Shown here: positions 8,072 through 17,123 of the stretch, one piece after another
Layout of the letters: each line of letters begins with the position of its first letter
How positions within the stretch are numbered: position 1 is the stretch's first letter
Source of the DNA: Pseudomonadota bacterium
GTDB lineage: Bacteria; Pseudomonadota; Gammaproteobacteria; Ga0077536
Assembly (NCBI GenBank): GCA_016719885.1
Contig: JADJYF010000004.1
Span: forward strand, 294,001 to 358,000
Direction: 5' to 3'
Length of the DNA: 64,000 nt
The notes under the pieces: generated by a model
Databases searched by the model: none
What the model saw: only the letters and a program-made list of their open reading frames with translations
Told to the model about the DNA's origin: nothing
Made by a program: the position numbers and the translations under genes

Positions 8072-9448
8072 ATGAGAGCCACGCGCATGTACTTCAACGC
8101 TTTCCGCATGAACTGCGTGACGCACATGTCACCGGGCCTGTGGACGCGCGAGGACGACCACATGGTCGACTACACCTCTCTCGAACACTGGACCGAGTTC
8201 GCCAAGCTGCTGGAGCGCGGCTGCTTCGACGCGGTGTTCCTGGCCGACGTGGTCGGCCCTTACGATGTCTATGCCGGCAATCGCGATGCGACCTTGACGG
8301 AGGCCACGCACCTGCCGATCAACGATCCGATGCTGCTGGTGCCGGCCATGGCCGCCGCCACCCGCCATCTCGGTTTCGGCTACACCAGTTCCATCATGCA
8401 GTATCACCCCTTCACCTTCGCGCGCCTGATCTCGACGCTCGATCACCTGACCCGCGGCCGCGTCGCGTGGAATATCGTCACCTCGTTCACCAAGAGCGCG
8501 GCGCGCAATTACGGGCTCACCAACCTGCCGGATCACGACGTGCGCTACGCCATGGCCGACGAATACACGCGCCTGTGCTATCGCCTGTGGGAAGAGAGCT
8601 GGGCCGACGACGCGGTGTTGAAAGACAAGCAGCGCGGCATCTATGCCGACCCGCGCAAGGTGCGCGACATCGATCACGACGGCGAGTATTACAGCGTGCA
8701 CGGCTGCCATATCTGCGAGCCCTCGCCGCAACGCACGCCGGTGCTGTTCCAGGCCGGCGCCTCGGAGCGCGGCACGGCCTTCGCTGCCGAGAACGCCGAA
8801 TGCGTGTTCGTGATCGGCGCCAATCCGCGCGTGGCGGGCGATTACGCGCGCACGGTGCGCGCCAGGATGGCGAGCTTCAAGCGCAGTCCCGACGACGTGC
8901 TGTGCTTCGCCTACATGAAGATCATCACCGGCGGCAGCGAGGCCGAGGCGCGCGCCAAGTATGACGAGTACCTGTCCCAGGTCAGCTACGAAGGCGCGAT
9001 GGCCCTGCTGTGTGCGTGGACCGGTATCGACTTCAGTCACTACGAGCCCGATCAACCGATCGAATACATCGACACCAACGCGGTGCGCACGGTGTTGCAC
9101 AGCTTCACCGCCGGCGACAGCAGTCGCCGCTGGACGCTGCGCGACGTGGCGCGCTTCGTCGGCATCGGCGGCGCCGGGCCGGTGCTGGTCGGCGCGCCCG
9201 AACAGATAGCCGACACCTTGGAAGAATGGGTGGCGCAGGGCATCGATGGCTTCAACCTGTCCTACGCAACCTTGCCGCGCAGCTACGAGGATTTCATCGA
9301 CGCGGTGGTGCCGGTGCTGCAACGCCGTGGCCGCATGCAGACCGAGTACCAGGGCGGCACGCTGCGCGAGAAGCTGTTCCCGGGGCGCGCGGCGCGCATC
9401 GCGGCGCCGCATCCGGCGGCGGCTTGTCGCTATCCGCACGCTGTGTGA
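8072..9448 (+). CDS. LLM-class flavin-dependent monooxygenase (NtaA/SnaA/DszA type)
   Basis: 458 aa. ATG 8072 is preferred over ATG 8069 because the AGGAG at 8060-8064 is then 7 bases away. The fold is the bacterial luciferase-like TIM barrel. Segments recognised are FAKLLERGCFDAVFLAD, DPMLLVPAMAAATRHLGFG, RGRVAWNIVTS and PVLFQAGASERG. Members use reduced FMN supplied by a separate reductase to oxygenate chelators, antibiotics, organosulfur compounds or alkanes. No flavin reductase gene is adjacent. The P450 gene follows 40 bp downstream, so the two probably belong to one catabolic unit. Confidence 0.88.
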   Translation: MRATRMYFNAFRMNCVTHMSPGLWTREDDHMVDYTSLEHWTEFAKLLERGCFDAVFLADVVGPYDVYAGNRDATLTEATHLPINDPMLLVPAMAAATRHLGFGYTSSIMQYHPFTFARLISTLDHLTRGRVAWNIVTSFTKSAARNYGLTNLPDHDVRYAMADEYTRLCYRLWEESWADDAVLKDKQRGIYADPRKVRDIDHDGEYYSVHGCHICEPSPQRTPVLFQAGASERGTAFAAENAECVFVIGANPRVAGDYARTVRARMASFKRSPDDVLCFAYMKIITGGSEAEARAKYDEYLSQVSYEGAMALLCAWTGIDFSHYEPDQPIEYIDTNAVRTVLHSFTAGDSSRRWTLRDVARFVGIGGAGPVLVGAPEQIADTLEEWVAQGIDGFNLSYATLPRSYEDFIDAVVPVLQRRGRMQTEYQGGTLREKLFPGRAARIAAPHPAAACRYPHAV

Positions 9449-9488
9449 CCATCGGCTCGAGCACATCCTTTGCGAGGGCGCGGCGGCG

Positions 9489-10742
9489 ATGCATGTCGAT
9501 GAGCAACTGAACGACCCGGCATTTTTCGCGACCGGCGCGCATTACGCACTGTTCGATCGCCTGCGCGTCGAAGACCCCGTGCACTGGACCGCGAGCCCCG
9601 ACGGGCGCGGCTACTGGTCGGTGTTCCGCCACGCCGACATCAAGACCGTGTTGAACGACGCCACCCGTTTCAGCTCCGAGCGGGAAGGCGTGTTCCCCGT
9701 CATCGACGATGCCATGGCGGCCATCGCCGCCGAGGCCTGGGGCGTCGGCGAAAACGTCGCGATGATCGATCCGCCGCGTCACACCGCGGTGCGCAAGGTG
9801 ATCTCGACGCCGTTCCTGCCCAAGGCGCTGGCCGATGGCGAACAACGCACGGCCAAACTCATCGCCGGCATCTTCGATGCGCTGCCCGAGCATGGCGAGA
9901 TCGACCTCGTGGCGGATCTCGCGGTGCGCATTCCGATGGCGGTGATCTGCGACATCCTCGCCCTGCCGACCGATGCCTGGGACGACATGCTGACCTGGGG
10001 CAAGCAGGCCATCGGCGGCACCGATCCGGAATACCAGGTGGGCACGGTGGCCGAGACCGTCATCCACGGTTTCCGTCGACTGCAGGCCTATGCCGAACGC
10101 GAATCCTCGCAACGTCGCGGCTGTCCGTTTTCCGACCCGCTGACGGCGCTGGCCAATGCCAGCATCGATAAGCAGCCGCTCACCCAGCGCATGGTCACCT
10201 ACAACGCCGTGCAGATCATCCTGGCGGGATTCGAAACCACGCGTAACGCGTTTTCGGGCGGCGTGTTGGCGCTGCTGGAAAACCCCGCGCAGATGGCACT
10301 GCTGCGCGAAGACCCACGGCGGCTGCGCCTCGCGGCGGAGGAGATGGTGCGCTGGTCGGACCCGGTGATTTCACTCATGCGCGTCGCGACCCAGGACACC
10401 GAGCTCGGCGGCCGGACCGTGCGCGAGAACGAGCGCGTGATGCTGTGGTTTCCGTAGGCCAATCGCGATCCGGAAGTGTTCGAGCGGCCTTACGACTTCG
10501 ACGTCACGCGTCATCCCAACCTGCATCTCGGTTTCGGCGCCGGGCCGCATTTCTGTCTCGGCGGGCCCTTGGCCAAGATGGAGATCCGGCTCGCCATGGA
10601 AGAACTGCTGTCGCGCTACGATGGCATCGAGATCACCGGCCCCATCGAGCGCGTGCAATCGACCTTCGTCGGCGGCTTGAAGCATTTGCCGGTGAAGTTG
10701 AAATCACGGAGTGCTCCTGTTGTGGGTCAGGCTTCAGCCTGA
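9489..10742 (+). pseudogene. Cytochrome P450 interrupted by an in-frame amber codon
   Basis: Starts at ATG 9489 and is open for 322 codons to TAG at 10455-10457. The same frame then continues to 10742 and completes the P450 fold. Upstream parts include the I-helix LAGFETTRNAF and the K-helix ExxR (EEMVR). Downstream of the TAG come the ANRDPEVF segment and the haem loop FGAGPHFCLGG with the cysteine ligand. The truncated product would therefore lack the haem ligand and be inactive. Most bacterial P450s read SANRDP here, so the TAG sits where a Ser (TCG) codon is expected: a one-base change or a base-calling error. The last codons run into a REP hairpin. Confidence 0.85.
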
Positions 10743-10804
10743 CATTCAAAGGTGTGGCGCATCGTTTCAATGGCGATGATTGTCAGACTGACGTCCGACC
10801 CACA
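10721..10804. repeat. REP-like inverted palindrome pair, upstream copy
   Basis: Two hairpin units in opposite orientation. The first is 10721-10748 with stem GTCAGGCT/AGCCTGAC around a TC loop (10726-10743). The second is 10781-10804 and reads as a diverged reverse complement ending in GACCCACA. The same doublet recurs after the next gene at 11774-11860. Such pairs resemble REP doublets or REPINs. The first unit overlaps the 3' end of the P450 reading frame. Confidence 0.75.
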
Positions 10805-10855
10805 GAGTCGATTATCATCACCCCATTCATCACTGCCACACACAAGGAGATCCCC

Positions 10856-11749
10856 ATGGCCAATGCCCAGATAGACATGATTTGCACGATGCTGAAGGAG
10901 AACCCGCTGATCAAGCCGGGCGCGTCCTTGGCCGAAATGCGCCAGGCCCTCGATTCCATGGGCAAGTCGGTGCCGAGCCTGCCCGATGTCAGCGCAGCGG
11001 CGGTGAGCGCCGGCGGTGTCGCCGCCGAATGGCTGACGCCGGCCAACGGCAAGCAGGACAGCGTCGTGCTCTACCTGCACGGTGGCGGTTATCTCCTGGG
11101 TTCGGTCGATTCGCACCGCGCCATGCTCGAGCGCCTGGCCAAGGCCAGTGGTCGGCGTGTGCTCGCCATCAATTACCGTCTCGCCCCTGAAGCGCCCTTC
11201 CCGGCGCCGGTCGAAGACGCCTGCGCCGCCTATCGCTGGTTGCTGGCGCAGGGCATCGCCGCCAAGCGCATCGCCATTTCGGGGGATTCGGCCGGCGGCG
11301 GACTGGTGCTGGCCACGCTGCTGGCGCTGCGCGATGCGGGCGACGCGCTGCCGGGCTGCGCGATACCGATCTCGCCGTGGACCGACATGGAAGGCACCGG
11401 CGCCTCGATGGAAAGCCGCGCGGCGGTCGACCCGATGGTGCAGAAAGGCCCGCTCCTGGAAATGGCTGGCGCCTACCTGCAGGGCGCCGATACCAGGAAT
11501 CCGCTGGCCTCACCGCTGTATGGCGATTTCAAAGGCCTGCCGCCGCTGCTGATCCAGGTCGGCGACGCCGAGACCCTGCTCGATGACACCACGCGCATCG
11601 TGCCCAAGCTCAAGGCTGCCGGCGTCGATGTCACCATGGAAGTGTGGCCCGACATGATCCATGTCTGGCATCTGTTCGCACCGATGCTCGACAAGGGCCA
11701 GGAAGCCATCGACGGCATCGGCGCGTTCGTGCGCAAGCACTGCGGCTGA
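10856..11749 (+). CDS. Alpha/beta hydrolase of the hormone-sensitive lipase (HSL) family
   Basis: 297 aa from ATG 10856, preceded by an AAGGAG site. The HSL oxyanion motif HGGG is at 75-78, the nucleophile elbow GDSAG has S145, and the C-terminal part has VGDAETLLDD (acid) and DMIHVWHLF (His). It is therefore an esterase or lipase acting on short or medium acyl esters. The substrate cannot be told from sequence; the surrounding oxygenases suggest a catabolic role. REP-like inverted pairs sit on both sides of this single gene. Confidence 0.9.
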   Translation: MANAQIDMICTMLKENPLIKPGASLAEMRQALDSMGKSVPSLPDVSAAAVSAGGVAAEWLTPANGKQDSVVLYLHGGGYLLGSVDSHRAMLERLAKASGRRVLAINYRLAPEAPFPAPVEDACAAYRWLLAQGIAAKRIAISGDSAGGGLVLATLLALRDAGDALPGCAIPISPWTDMEGTGASMESRAAVDPMVQKGPLLEMAGAYLQGADTRNPLASPLYGDFKGLPPLLIQVGDAETLLDDTTRIVPKLKAAGVDVTMEVWPDMIHVWHLFAPMLDKGQEAIDGIGAFVRKHCG

Positions 11750-11773
11750 CGGTTCCGCGCTGGCTTGTTTGAA

Positions 11774-11860
11774 TGTCAGACTGAAGTCTGACCCACAATG
11801 GCGCGGGGGCAGGCCAGTCCAATGGCGCTGCGCTCTGTGTGGGTCAGGCTTCAGCCTGAC
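11774..11860. repeat. REP-like inverted palindrome pair, downstream copy
   Basis: The unit at 11774-11797 (stem GTCAGACT/AGTCTGAC, ending CCCACA) and the inverted unit at 11838-11860 (TGTGGGTCAGGCTTCAGCCT then GAC) form a doublet of the same family as 10721-10804. They lie between the convergent hydrolase and MOSC genes and could also act as a bidirectional terminator. Confidence 0.75.
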
Positions 11861-11902
11861 TATGCAATGTGCGAACGAATTGTCAGCGACAGCACTTCAA
11901 GC

Positions 11903-12694
11903 TCAGGGTAACAATTCGACCTTGTCGCCGACCTGCACGCGGCCGGGCTTCACCACTTCGGCATAGGTGGCGAAGCCGGGCGTCGCGTAGCCGGGCAGCA
12001 TGCCGTCCGGCAACGCGGCTTTCTCGCGGTACTTGATCAAGCCGCGCATCACTTCCTGATCGCGCACGCCGCTGGCGGGATTGAAGCCCGTGATGCCACA
12101 GCGCGGCACCGGCGTGCGAACCCTGAGCGTGGCGGCGCCGACCTGGACCAGGCGACCGTCCCACGCGTCTTCTTCATGCTCGACGCTGTTCTCGAACACG
12201 AAGCCGGCACGGAAACGCGCCGCGTCCACCGGCGCGCCGACTTCGCGCGCCAGGCGGCGCAGCGAGCCGGTGGTGACGAAGGTGATGGGCAACACATCGA
12301 CGCCGCCATTGCCGAGCGTGCAGCGCGCGAGCTGCATGGGGCGCGCGGCGAATTGCGAGAGCTCCTCGCTCCACGGTCCTTCCACCACCGCCATGTCGAT
12401 GTCGCGCAAGCCGGCGTGGTTGACGGCAAAGCGTCGGCCGCTGCCGGCGGCCGGACCGCGCACGCAGCGCCCGTCGGGCAAGCTCAGGGTCAGCTGGTCG
12501 GCGCCGGCATCGAAGTCGAAGCGCAGCGGAAAGAAATCGCCATGCTTGTCCGACGAGACGAACTTGTCATCGGCCTCGACCAGCGCGAACTCGCGATCGT
12601 GACGGATGCCGGTGCTGAGCACGTCCACGCATTGCGGGTGCAGGAACTGGGTGGCTTTGACATGGACCTGGCCTATCTGCGCGACCGTCATCAT
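11903..12694 (-). CDS. MOSC-domain protein with N-terminal beta-barrel
   Basis: 263 aa. The N-terminal MOSC-associated beta-barrel (about 5-110) contains GIRHDREFALVEADDKFVS. The MOSC domain (about 120-262) contains FRAGFVFENS and TPVPRCGITGF with the conserved Cys. MOSC proteins bind molybdenum cofactor, either as sulfur carriers (MOCOS C-terminus) or as reductases such as YcbX and mARC. The length fits stand-alone YcbX-like proteins that lack the ferredoxin domain. ATG 12694 has a GGGAG site 8 bases upstream; ATG 12691 is equally possible. Convergent with the hydrolase gene. Confidence 0.85.
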   Translation of the reverse strand: MMTVAQIGQVHVKATQFLHPQCVDVLSTGIRHDREFALVEADDKFVSSDKHGDFFPLRFDFDAGADQLTLSLPDGRCVRGPAAGSGRRFAVNHAGLRDIDMAVVEGPWSEELSQFAARPMQLARCTLGNGGVDVLPITFVTTGSLRRLAREVGAPVDAARFRAGFVFENSVEHEEDAWDGRLVQVGAATLRVRTPVPRCGITGFNPASGVRDQEVMRGLIKYREKAALPDGMLPGYATPGFATYAEVVKPGRVQVGDKVELLP

Positions 12695-12769
12695 CGATGC
12701 ATCTCCCTTCGGCTGTGGCGGGTGTGAACACTGTGGCCGGTCATGATACGCCGCGGTGGGCGCACGCCC

Positions 12770-13660
12770 CTACTGGCGCAGCCGGGCAAATACCTGGGTG
12801 AGGCCCATCACGCGCTCGATGTATTGGCGCGGGTCGTGATCGCCACAGCGCTGGCCCGGCGTGAGCCGCAGGCCGCGCGCCGCATAGCGGTTGGCGGCGC
12901 CGGCGCCGCACAGGTGCGTGAGGATCGCGAGCTCCTGCTGCTGGCGCACATTCGCATGGCCGATGCGCTGCCGTGACAGGATCTCACGCACCCTGCGATC
13001 GAGGTTCGACGATGCGAGTTCGACGGCATGGGACGGGATCACCCGCGCATAGAAATTGTTGAACCAGCAGCTGCGCATGTCGTGCCACGGGCCGTCGGCC
13101 ACCACGCGGTGATCGTGGATGCAGTAGCGCTTGGCCTCTTCGAACGTTCCGTCGGTGAATTGGTACATGCCGACCGCGCTGGATGCCGGTCGGTAGATCT
13201 CGAACAGGTTGAGGGTGGTGGACCAGCGCCAGTAGGTGCGCGCCACCGGGTTGCCCGAGGCTTCCTTCTGCGCGAGCGCGGCCAGCAGCTCGGGCGTCAT
13301 GATGGCGGTCGAATGGGCGAGAAACAGCGGCCCGTAGCTGCGCCAGGTTTCACTCGGGGTCTTGTACAAGTCGTCGCTGACCGGGAAAAACAGCTCCGAG
13401 GGTTTGCGCACCACCTGGTAGAGCCAGTTGACGCCGGGCACCAACACCAGCGACAGCAGCACGCCGATCAGGAGGTACACCGCACTGGGCACGCGCGCGA
13501 GGCGCGTGATACGCGCCAGCCACAAGATGTGTCGCGGAACGACGGGGGAGCGACGGCTCGATGGCGGTTGCGCGCCGGCCGGCTTGCGTGGGCTGGCGCG
13601 CGATTTGGATTGGCGGCTTTTGGCGGCCCGCGGCTTGCGCGGATGAGAGGCTCGTGACAT
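12770..13660 (-). CDS. Membrane-anchored lytic transglycosylase-like (SLT) protein
   Basis: 296 aa. It has a very basic, Ser/Pro-rich N-terminal tail (1-45), one membrane span (about 58-80), then a periplasmic domain. That domain resembles the goose-lysozyme/SLT fold: LLAALAQKEASGNP supplies a candidate catalytic Glu, and SSAVGMYQFTDGTFEEA matches the SLT Gly-x-x-Gln-Phe block. A peptidoglycan-cleaving role is inferred from these motifs. The C-terminal part has several Cys residues (RYCIHDH, RSCWFNN, HLCGAGA) that could form disulfides. No operon partner is evident; the gene stands between MOSC and a PEP-CTERM gene. Confidence 0.65.
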   Translation of the reverse strand: MSRASHPRKPRAAKSRQSKSRASPRKPAGAQPPSSRRSPVVPRHILWLARITRLARVPSAVYLLIGVLLSLVLVPGVNWLYQVVRKPSELFFPVSDDLYKTPSETWRSYGPLFLAHSTAIMTPELLAALAQKEASGNPVARTYWRWSTTLNLFEIYRPASSAVGMYQFTDGTFEEAKRYCIHDHRVVADGPWHDMRSCWFNNFYARVIPSHAVELASSNLDRRVREILSRQRIGHANVRQQQELAILTHLCGAGAANRYAARGLRLTPGQRCGDHDPRQYIERVMGLTQVFARLRQ

Positions 13661-13739
13661 GGCGGCAGGCTGGCGTTCGAGGCCCAGCCTAGCGCGCTTA
13701 CCCGAGCTTTTCGAGCGCCACTGTCACTCGATGAGCCTC

Positions 13740-13760
13740 CAGGTGCGAGTTCATTCGCAC
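13740..13760 (-). repeat. 21-nt palindromic repeat, copy A
   Basis: On the minus strand this reads GTGCGAATGAACTCGCACCT followed by G. It differs from the copy at 17038-17058 at one base. The core can fold into a short hairpin (GTGCGA/TCGCAC). It lies between the SLT-like and PEP-CTERM genes. Confidence 0.6.
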
Positions 13761-13813
13761 ACTCAATCCCGCGTCCTCGCGATGTGCGTCGCGGCGCTGG
13801 CGCGCCGCCTCCA

Positions 13814-14422
13814 TCACCCGCGAGCGCGACGCCGGCGCGCCACGCCTGCGATGCCGCCCAAGGCCAGCAGCGCGAGGCTGGAAGGCTCCGGCACGTCGGT
13901 CTGCACGCGGCTGAAATCCAGGCTCACATCGTCGAGGATCAGGCCCAGGTTGTCGCCGCCGGCGTTCTCGAAGCTGAGCGCACCGCTGCCCGCGGCAGCG
14001 GCCAGCGTGATGGTGCGGGTGATGTTCTGCAGGCCGGCGTTGAAAGCGAGGGTGAACACTTCGCTGTAGATGCTGCCGAGCGCCACCGTCACCGAGTTGC
14101 TGTCGCCGCGCGTCGAGCCACCGAGCTGGAAGTTCAGGGTGTAGGTGCCGGGCAACAGGTTGAACGCGGTGTTGGTCGTAATCTTGCCGGCGTTGCCCGA
14201 CGAACCGTCGAGATCGAGATAGTGGCCGTTGCCGGGATAAAAATCGAAGGACCCGCCGGCACCGATGACGTCGATGGTGCCATCGCTGATCGTCCAGTTG
14301 TCCAGCCCGGTACTGAGGCCCAGGGCTTCGCTGTCGAAGTTGTCGCTGAACAGCGGCACGGCCTGCGCGGCGGTGGCGGACAATAGCGAGACGGCGAACG
14401 AGAGGGCGAGGGTGCGGCGCAT
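13814..14422 (-). CDS. PEP-CTERM sorting-domain protein
   Basis: 202 aa. It has a signal peptide (about 1-22, ending AAQAV) and a beta-rich domain beginning FSDNFDSEALG, with NWTISDGTIDVIG and LGLILDDVSLDF blocks. These resemble carbohydrate-binding-like modules of secreted PEP-CTERM proteins. The C terminus has the textbook signal: VPEPSSLALLALGGIAG followed by RRRRARG. It is expected to be exported, processed by an exosortase and placed at the surface or in exopolysaccharide. The function of the body is unknown. Confidence 0.85.
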   Translation of the reverse strand: MRRTLALSFAVSLLSATAAQAVPLFSDNFDSEALGLSTGLDNWTISDGTIDVIGAGGSFDFYPGNGHYLDLDGSSGNAGKITTNTAFNLLPGTYTLNFQLGGSTRGDSNSVTVALGSIYSEVFTLAFNAGLQNITRTITLAAAAGSGALSFENAGGDNLGLILDDVSLDFSRVQTDVPEPSSLALLALGGIAGVARRRRARG

Positions 14423-14687
14423 GGGACTGTCCTTTTCGAACGGTGGTTGGCTTCGGGTCTTGACCTTGAACGGTCATCGGCCTCGACTCGAATGATTTCA
14501 GATGCCTTGCCGCGCGCGCCAGGGCAGGCCGGGTTAATAAGTGATAAATCCGGACGAAGTGTGATGGCTTCCCCTTAATGCGCGCCGGCTGACGGCAGGT
14601 TTTCCGCGCCGGTGCTGCCCACAAAGGGGATGCCGCGCCGCGCCCGTCGAGGCTACTATCCTTGCTCTGACACTTGGGGAGGTCGTC

Positions 14688-15581
14688 ATGCAGCACAAGG
14701 TCTACGGATTCGTCGGCATCGGGCGCATGGGAAGTCTCATGGGTGCGCGCCTCCTCGAGCGCGGCCATGAAGTGCACGTGTATGACATCAGTGCCGATGC
14801 CGTCGCCGCGCTCACGGCCAAGGGCGCCAAGGCCGCCGCCTCGCCGCGCGCCGTCGGTGATGCCGCCGACGTCGTGTTCCTGAGCCTGCCCAATCCCGAC
14901 ATCGTGCGCGACGCCGCGCTCAACGCCGACGGCATCGTGCACGGCGCCCGCGCCAGGCGCGTGGTGGATTTCTCCACCATCGGGCCGCGCACCGCCGGCC
15001 ACGTGGCCGACGCTTTCGCCGCGCGTGACATCGTCTACGTGGATGCTCCGGTCAGCGGCGGCCTGAAGGGCGCGCGCGAAGGCACGCTGGCGGTGATGGT
15101 GTCCTGCGCCAAGGCGGTCTACGCGGAACTCGAAGAGATACTGTCGCTGTTCGGCAAGCCCTTCCATCTCGGCGAACGCGCCGGCCAGGCGCAGACCATG
15201 AAACTCGCCAACAACCTGCTCGCCGCCGCCGCCATCGCGCTGACCTCGGAAGCGATGGTGATGGGCGTGAAGGCCGGCCTCGATCCCAAGGTCATGCTCG
15301 ACGTGCTGAACGCAGGCTCCGGGCGCAACAGCGCCTCGCAGGACAAATTTCCGCGCGCCATCCTGCCCGGCACCTTCGATTTCGGTTTCGCCACCGGACT
15401 TTCCTACAAGGACGTGCGCCTGTGCATCGACGAAGCGGAAGCGCTGGGCGTGCCGATGGTGTGCGGCGCGACGGTGCGCCAGATGCTGGCCGTCACCAAT
15501 GCCATGTACGGCGCCGATTCGGACTTCACCTCGATGTGCAAGGTCATCGAGTCGTGGGCCGGGGTCGAGGTGCGCGGCTGA
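14688..15581 (+). CDS. NAD(P)-dependent beta-hydroxyacid dehydrogenase (HIBADH/GarR-like)
   Basis: 297 aa. An N-terminal Rossmann motif GxGxMG (G10-G15 region), the substrate motif DAPVSGG (119-125) and the catalytic-lysine block QTMKLANNLL (K172) place it with 3-hydroxyisobutyrate and tartronate semialdehyde reductases. It oxidises or reduces a beta-hydroxy acid/semialdehyde couple; the exact acid is unknown. A GGGGAGG site precedes ATG 14688. It is followed 36 bp later by the MmgE/PrpD gene on the same strand, which suggests a shared catabolic route for a branched or dicarboxylic acid. Confidence 0.92.
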   Translation: MQHKVYGFVGIGRMGSLMGARLLERGHEVHVYDISADAVAALTAKGAKAAASPRAVGDAADVVFLSLPNPDIVRDAALNADGIVHGARARRVVDFSTIGPRTAGHVADAFAARDIVYVDAPVSGGLKGAREGTLAVMVSCAKAVYAELEEILSLFGKPFHLGERAGQAQTMKLANNLLAAAAIALTSEAMVMGVKAGLDPKVMLDVLNAGSGRNSASQDKFPRAILPGTFDFGFATGLSYKDVRLCIDEAEALGVPMVCGATVRQMLAVTNAMYGADSDFTSMCKVIESWAGVEVRG

Positions 15582-15617
15582 GCGCGAAGCTGTGAACAAC
15601 GCTAGCGGGAGACGCTC

Positions 15618-16998
15618 ATGACGCTTGCCAGCCCCAGCCTTGCGACCGCCGAGGCGGCGCCGCTTGCCCGCCAGGTCGCCCGCGAGCTCCGCGCGATGCG
15701 CATCGAAGCCTTGCCGGCGGCGGTCATCGACAAGGTCAAGGTGTGCCTGTTCGACCTCGTCGGCTGCGCCTTCGAATCGCGCGACCTGCCCTGGAGTCGC
15801 CAGGCCCGCGCACTGGCCGAGCCGCTCGCCGATGGTGCGCGCGGCGCCAGCATCATCGGCGCCGCGGGGCGCGTGAACGCCGCCGAGGCGGCCTTCGCCA
15901 ACGCCGTCATGGGTCATGGCCTGGTGCGTGAAGACATGCACTCCGGCAGCATCAGCCATCTCGGCATCATCGTGTTGCCGACCTTGCTGGCGCTGGCGCA
16001 AGCGCGCCGCGTCAGCGGCCGGGAATTCATCGCCGCGGCGGTGGTCGGCTACGAAGCGGGCGGCCAGCTCGGCCGCGCGGTGATGGATGCCGAAGTCGCG
16101 AAGATTCACCGGCCGACCGGCGTGACCGGGCCGTTCGCGGGCGCCGCCGCCGGCGCGCGTCTCCTGCAACTCGACGAGGATGCCGCCACCAGCGCGCTCG
16201 CGCTCGGCGCCAATACCACCGTCGGCTACAACCAGTGGGCGCATACCGGCGGCAGCGAAATGTTCTTCCAGGCCGGCTGCGCCGCGCGCAACGCGGTGAT
16301 GGCGGTGCGCCTCGCCGAAGCCGGTGCATTTGCCTCGCCCAGCGCCCTCGACGGCGAGGCGGGCTTGTTCGCGGCCTTCGGCAAACGCGGCCGCGCCACC
16401 GATGGCGATGTTCGCCGGCGCGCCCGAGATCCTGTCGGTCTATCACAAGCCGGTGCCGGCCTGTAATTTCGCCCAGACCGCGAGCCAGGCGGCATTGCGC
16501 CTCGCGCGCGAGACGGCCATCGCACTCGACGACATCGCCGCCATCGCGGTGCGCGTACCGCGCGCCGGCAAGCTCTACCCGGGTTGCGATCACGGCGGCC
16601 CGTTCGCGCACATCCTGCAGGCCAAGATGAGCATCCAGTACAACGTCGCGGCGGCGCTCATCGAGCGCGGCGTGACGGAAAAAAACTTCGCGCTGCTGAA
16701 CGACGCGCGCCTGCATCGCCTCATCGGCCTCATGCGCCTCGACGTCGACGACGCCATGACGGCGGCCTACCCGCTGCTGCAGGGTGGTGAGGTCGACATC
16801 CGTTTCAAGGATGGCAGCCAGCGTGCATTACGGCTCGACAACGTGGTCAACGCCGAACCGGCGGAAGTGCGTGCGCGCTTTCGCGCGGCGGTGCGCGAGG
16901 CGCTCGGCGCGCAACGTGCCGAGGCCATCGAACAATGCATCGAGCAACTGCCCGAGAGTGACGACGCCGGGCGCTTGAGCGCGTTGTTGGAAGCTTGA
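15618..16998 (+). pseudogene. MmgE/PrpD family protein, frameshifted
   Basis: The frame from ATG 15618 gives the N-terminal about 260 residues of the MmgE/PrpD fold: DKVKVCLFDLVGCAFES, FANAVMGHGLVREDMH and HRPTGVTGPFAGAAAGARL. Near 16385-16405 the reading must move one base on. It then continues to 16998 with FAGAPEILSVYHKPVPACN, HGGPFAHILQAKMSIQYNVAAAL and a C-terminal helix. Total about 460 aa, full length for the family. Members include 2-methylcitrate dehydratase, aconitate decarboxylase and iminodisuccinate epimerase. A single-base indel is the only defect, so a base-calling error is as likely as inactivation. Confidence 0.82.
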
Positions 16999-17037
16999 GA
17001 CGCGGCGCCGGAGCGCCGTTCGGGCCGGATATTCATT

Positions 17038-17058
17038 GTGCGAATGAATTCGCACCTG
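17038..17058 (+). repeat. 21-nt palindromic repeat, copy B
   Basis: Reads GTGCGAATGAATTCGCACCT followed by G. The core GTGCGAAT/ATTCGCAC is a near-perfect palindrome with a GA centre. It sits between the PrpD-like and CMD genes and matches the inverted copy at 13740-13760 with one mismatch. Confidence 0.6.
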
Positions 17059-17123
17059 CGCATTGCATGTGGGCCGCGCGCCCACGCAGCATCACCCATA
17101 GACGCACGAGACGGGAGAACAGC

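Noticed and set aside
10455..10457. Genetic-code change or pyrrolysine at the P450 amber codon
   Set aside because: Several genes in the window end normally with TAG and no pyl gene is present; an error or mutation is simpler.
13698..16244. An 848-codon open frame on the minus strand
   Set aside because: It lies antisense to the dehydrogenase and PrpD-like genes and out of frame over the PEP-CTERM gene. No motif was seen.
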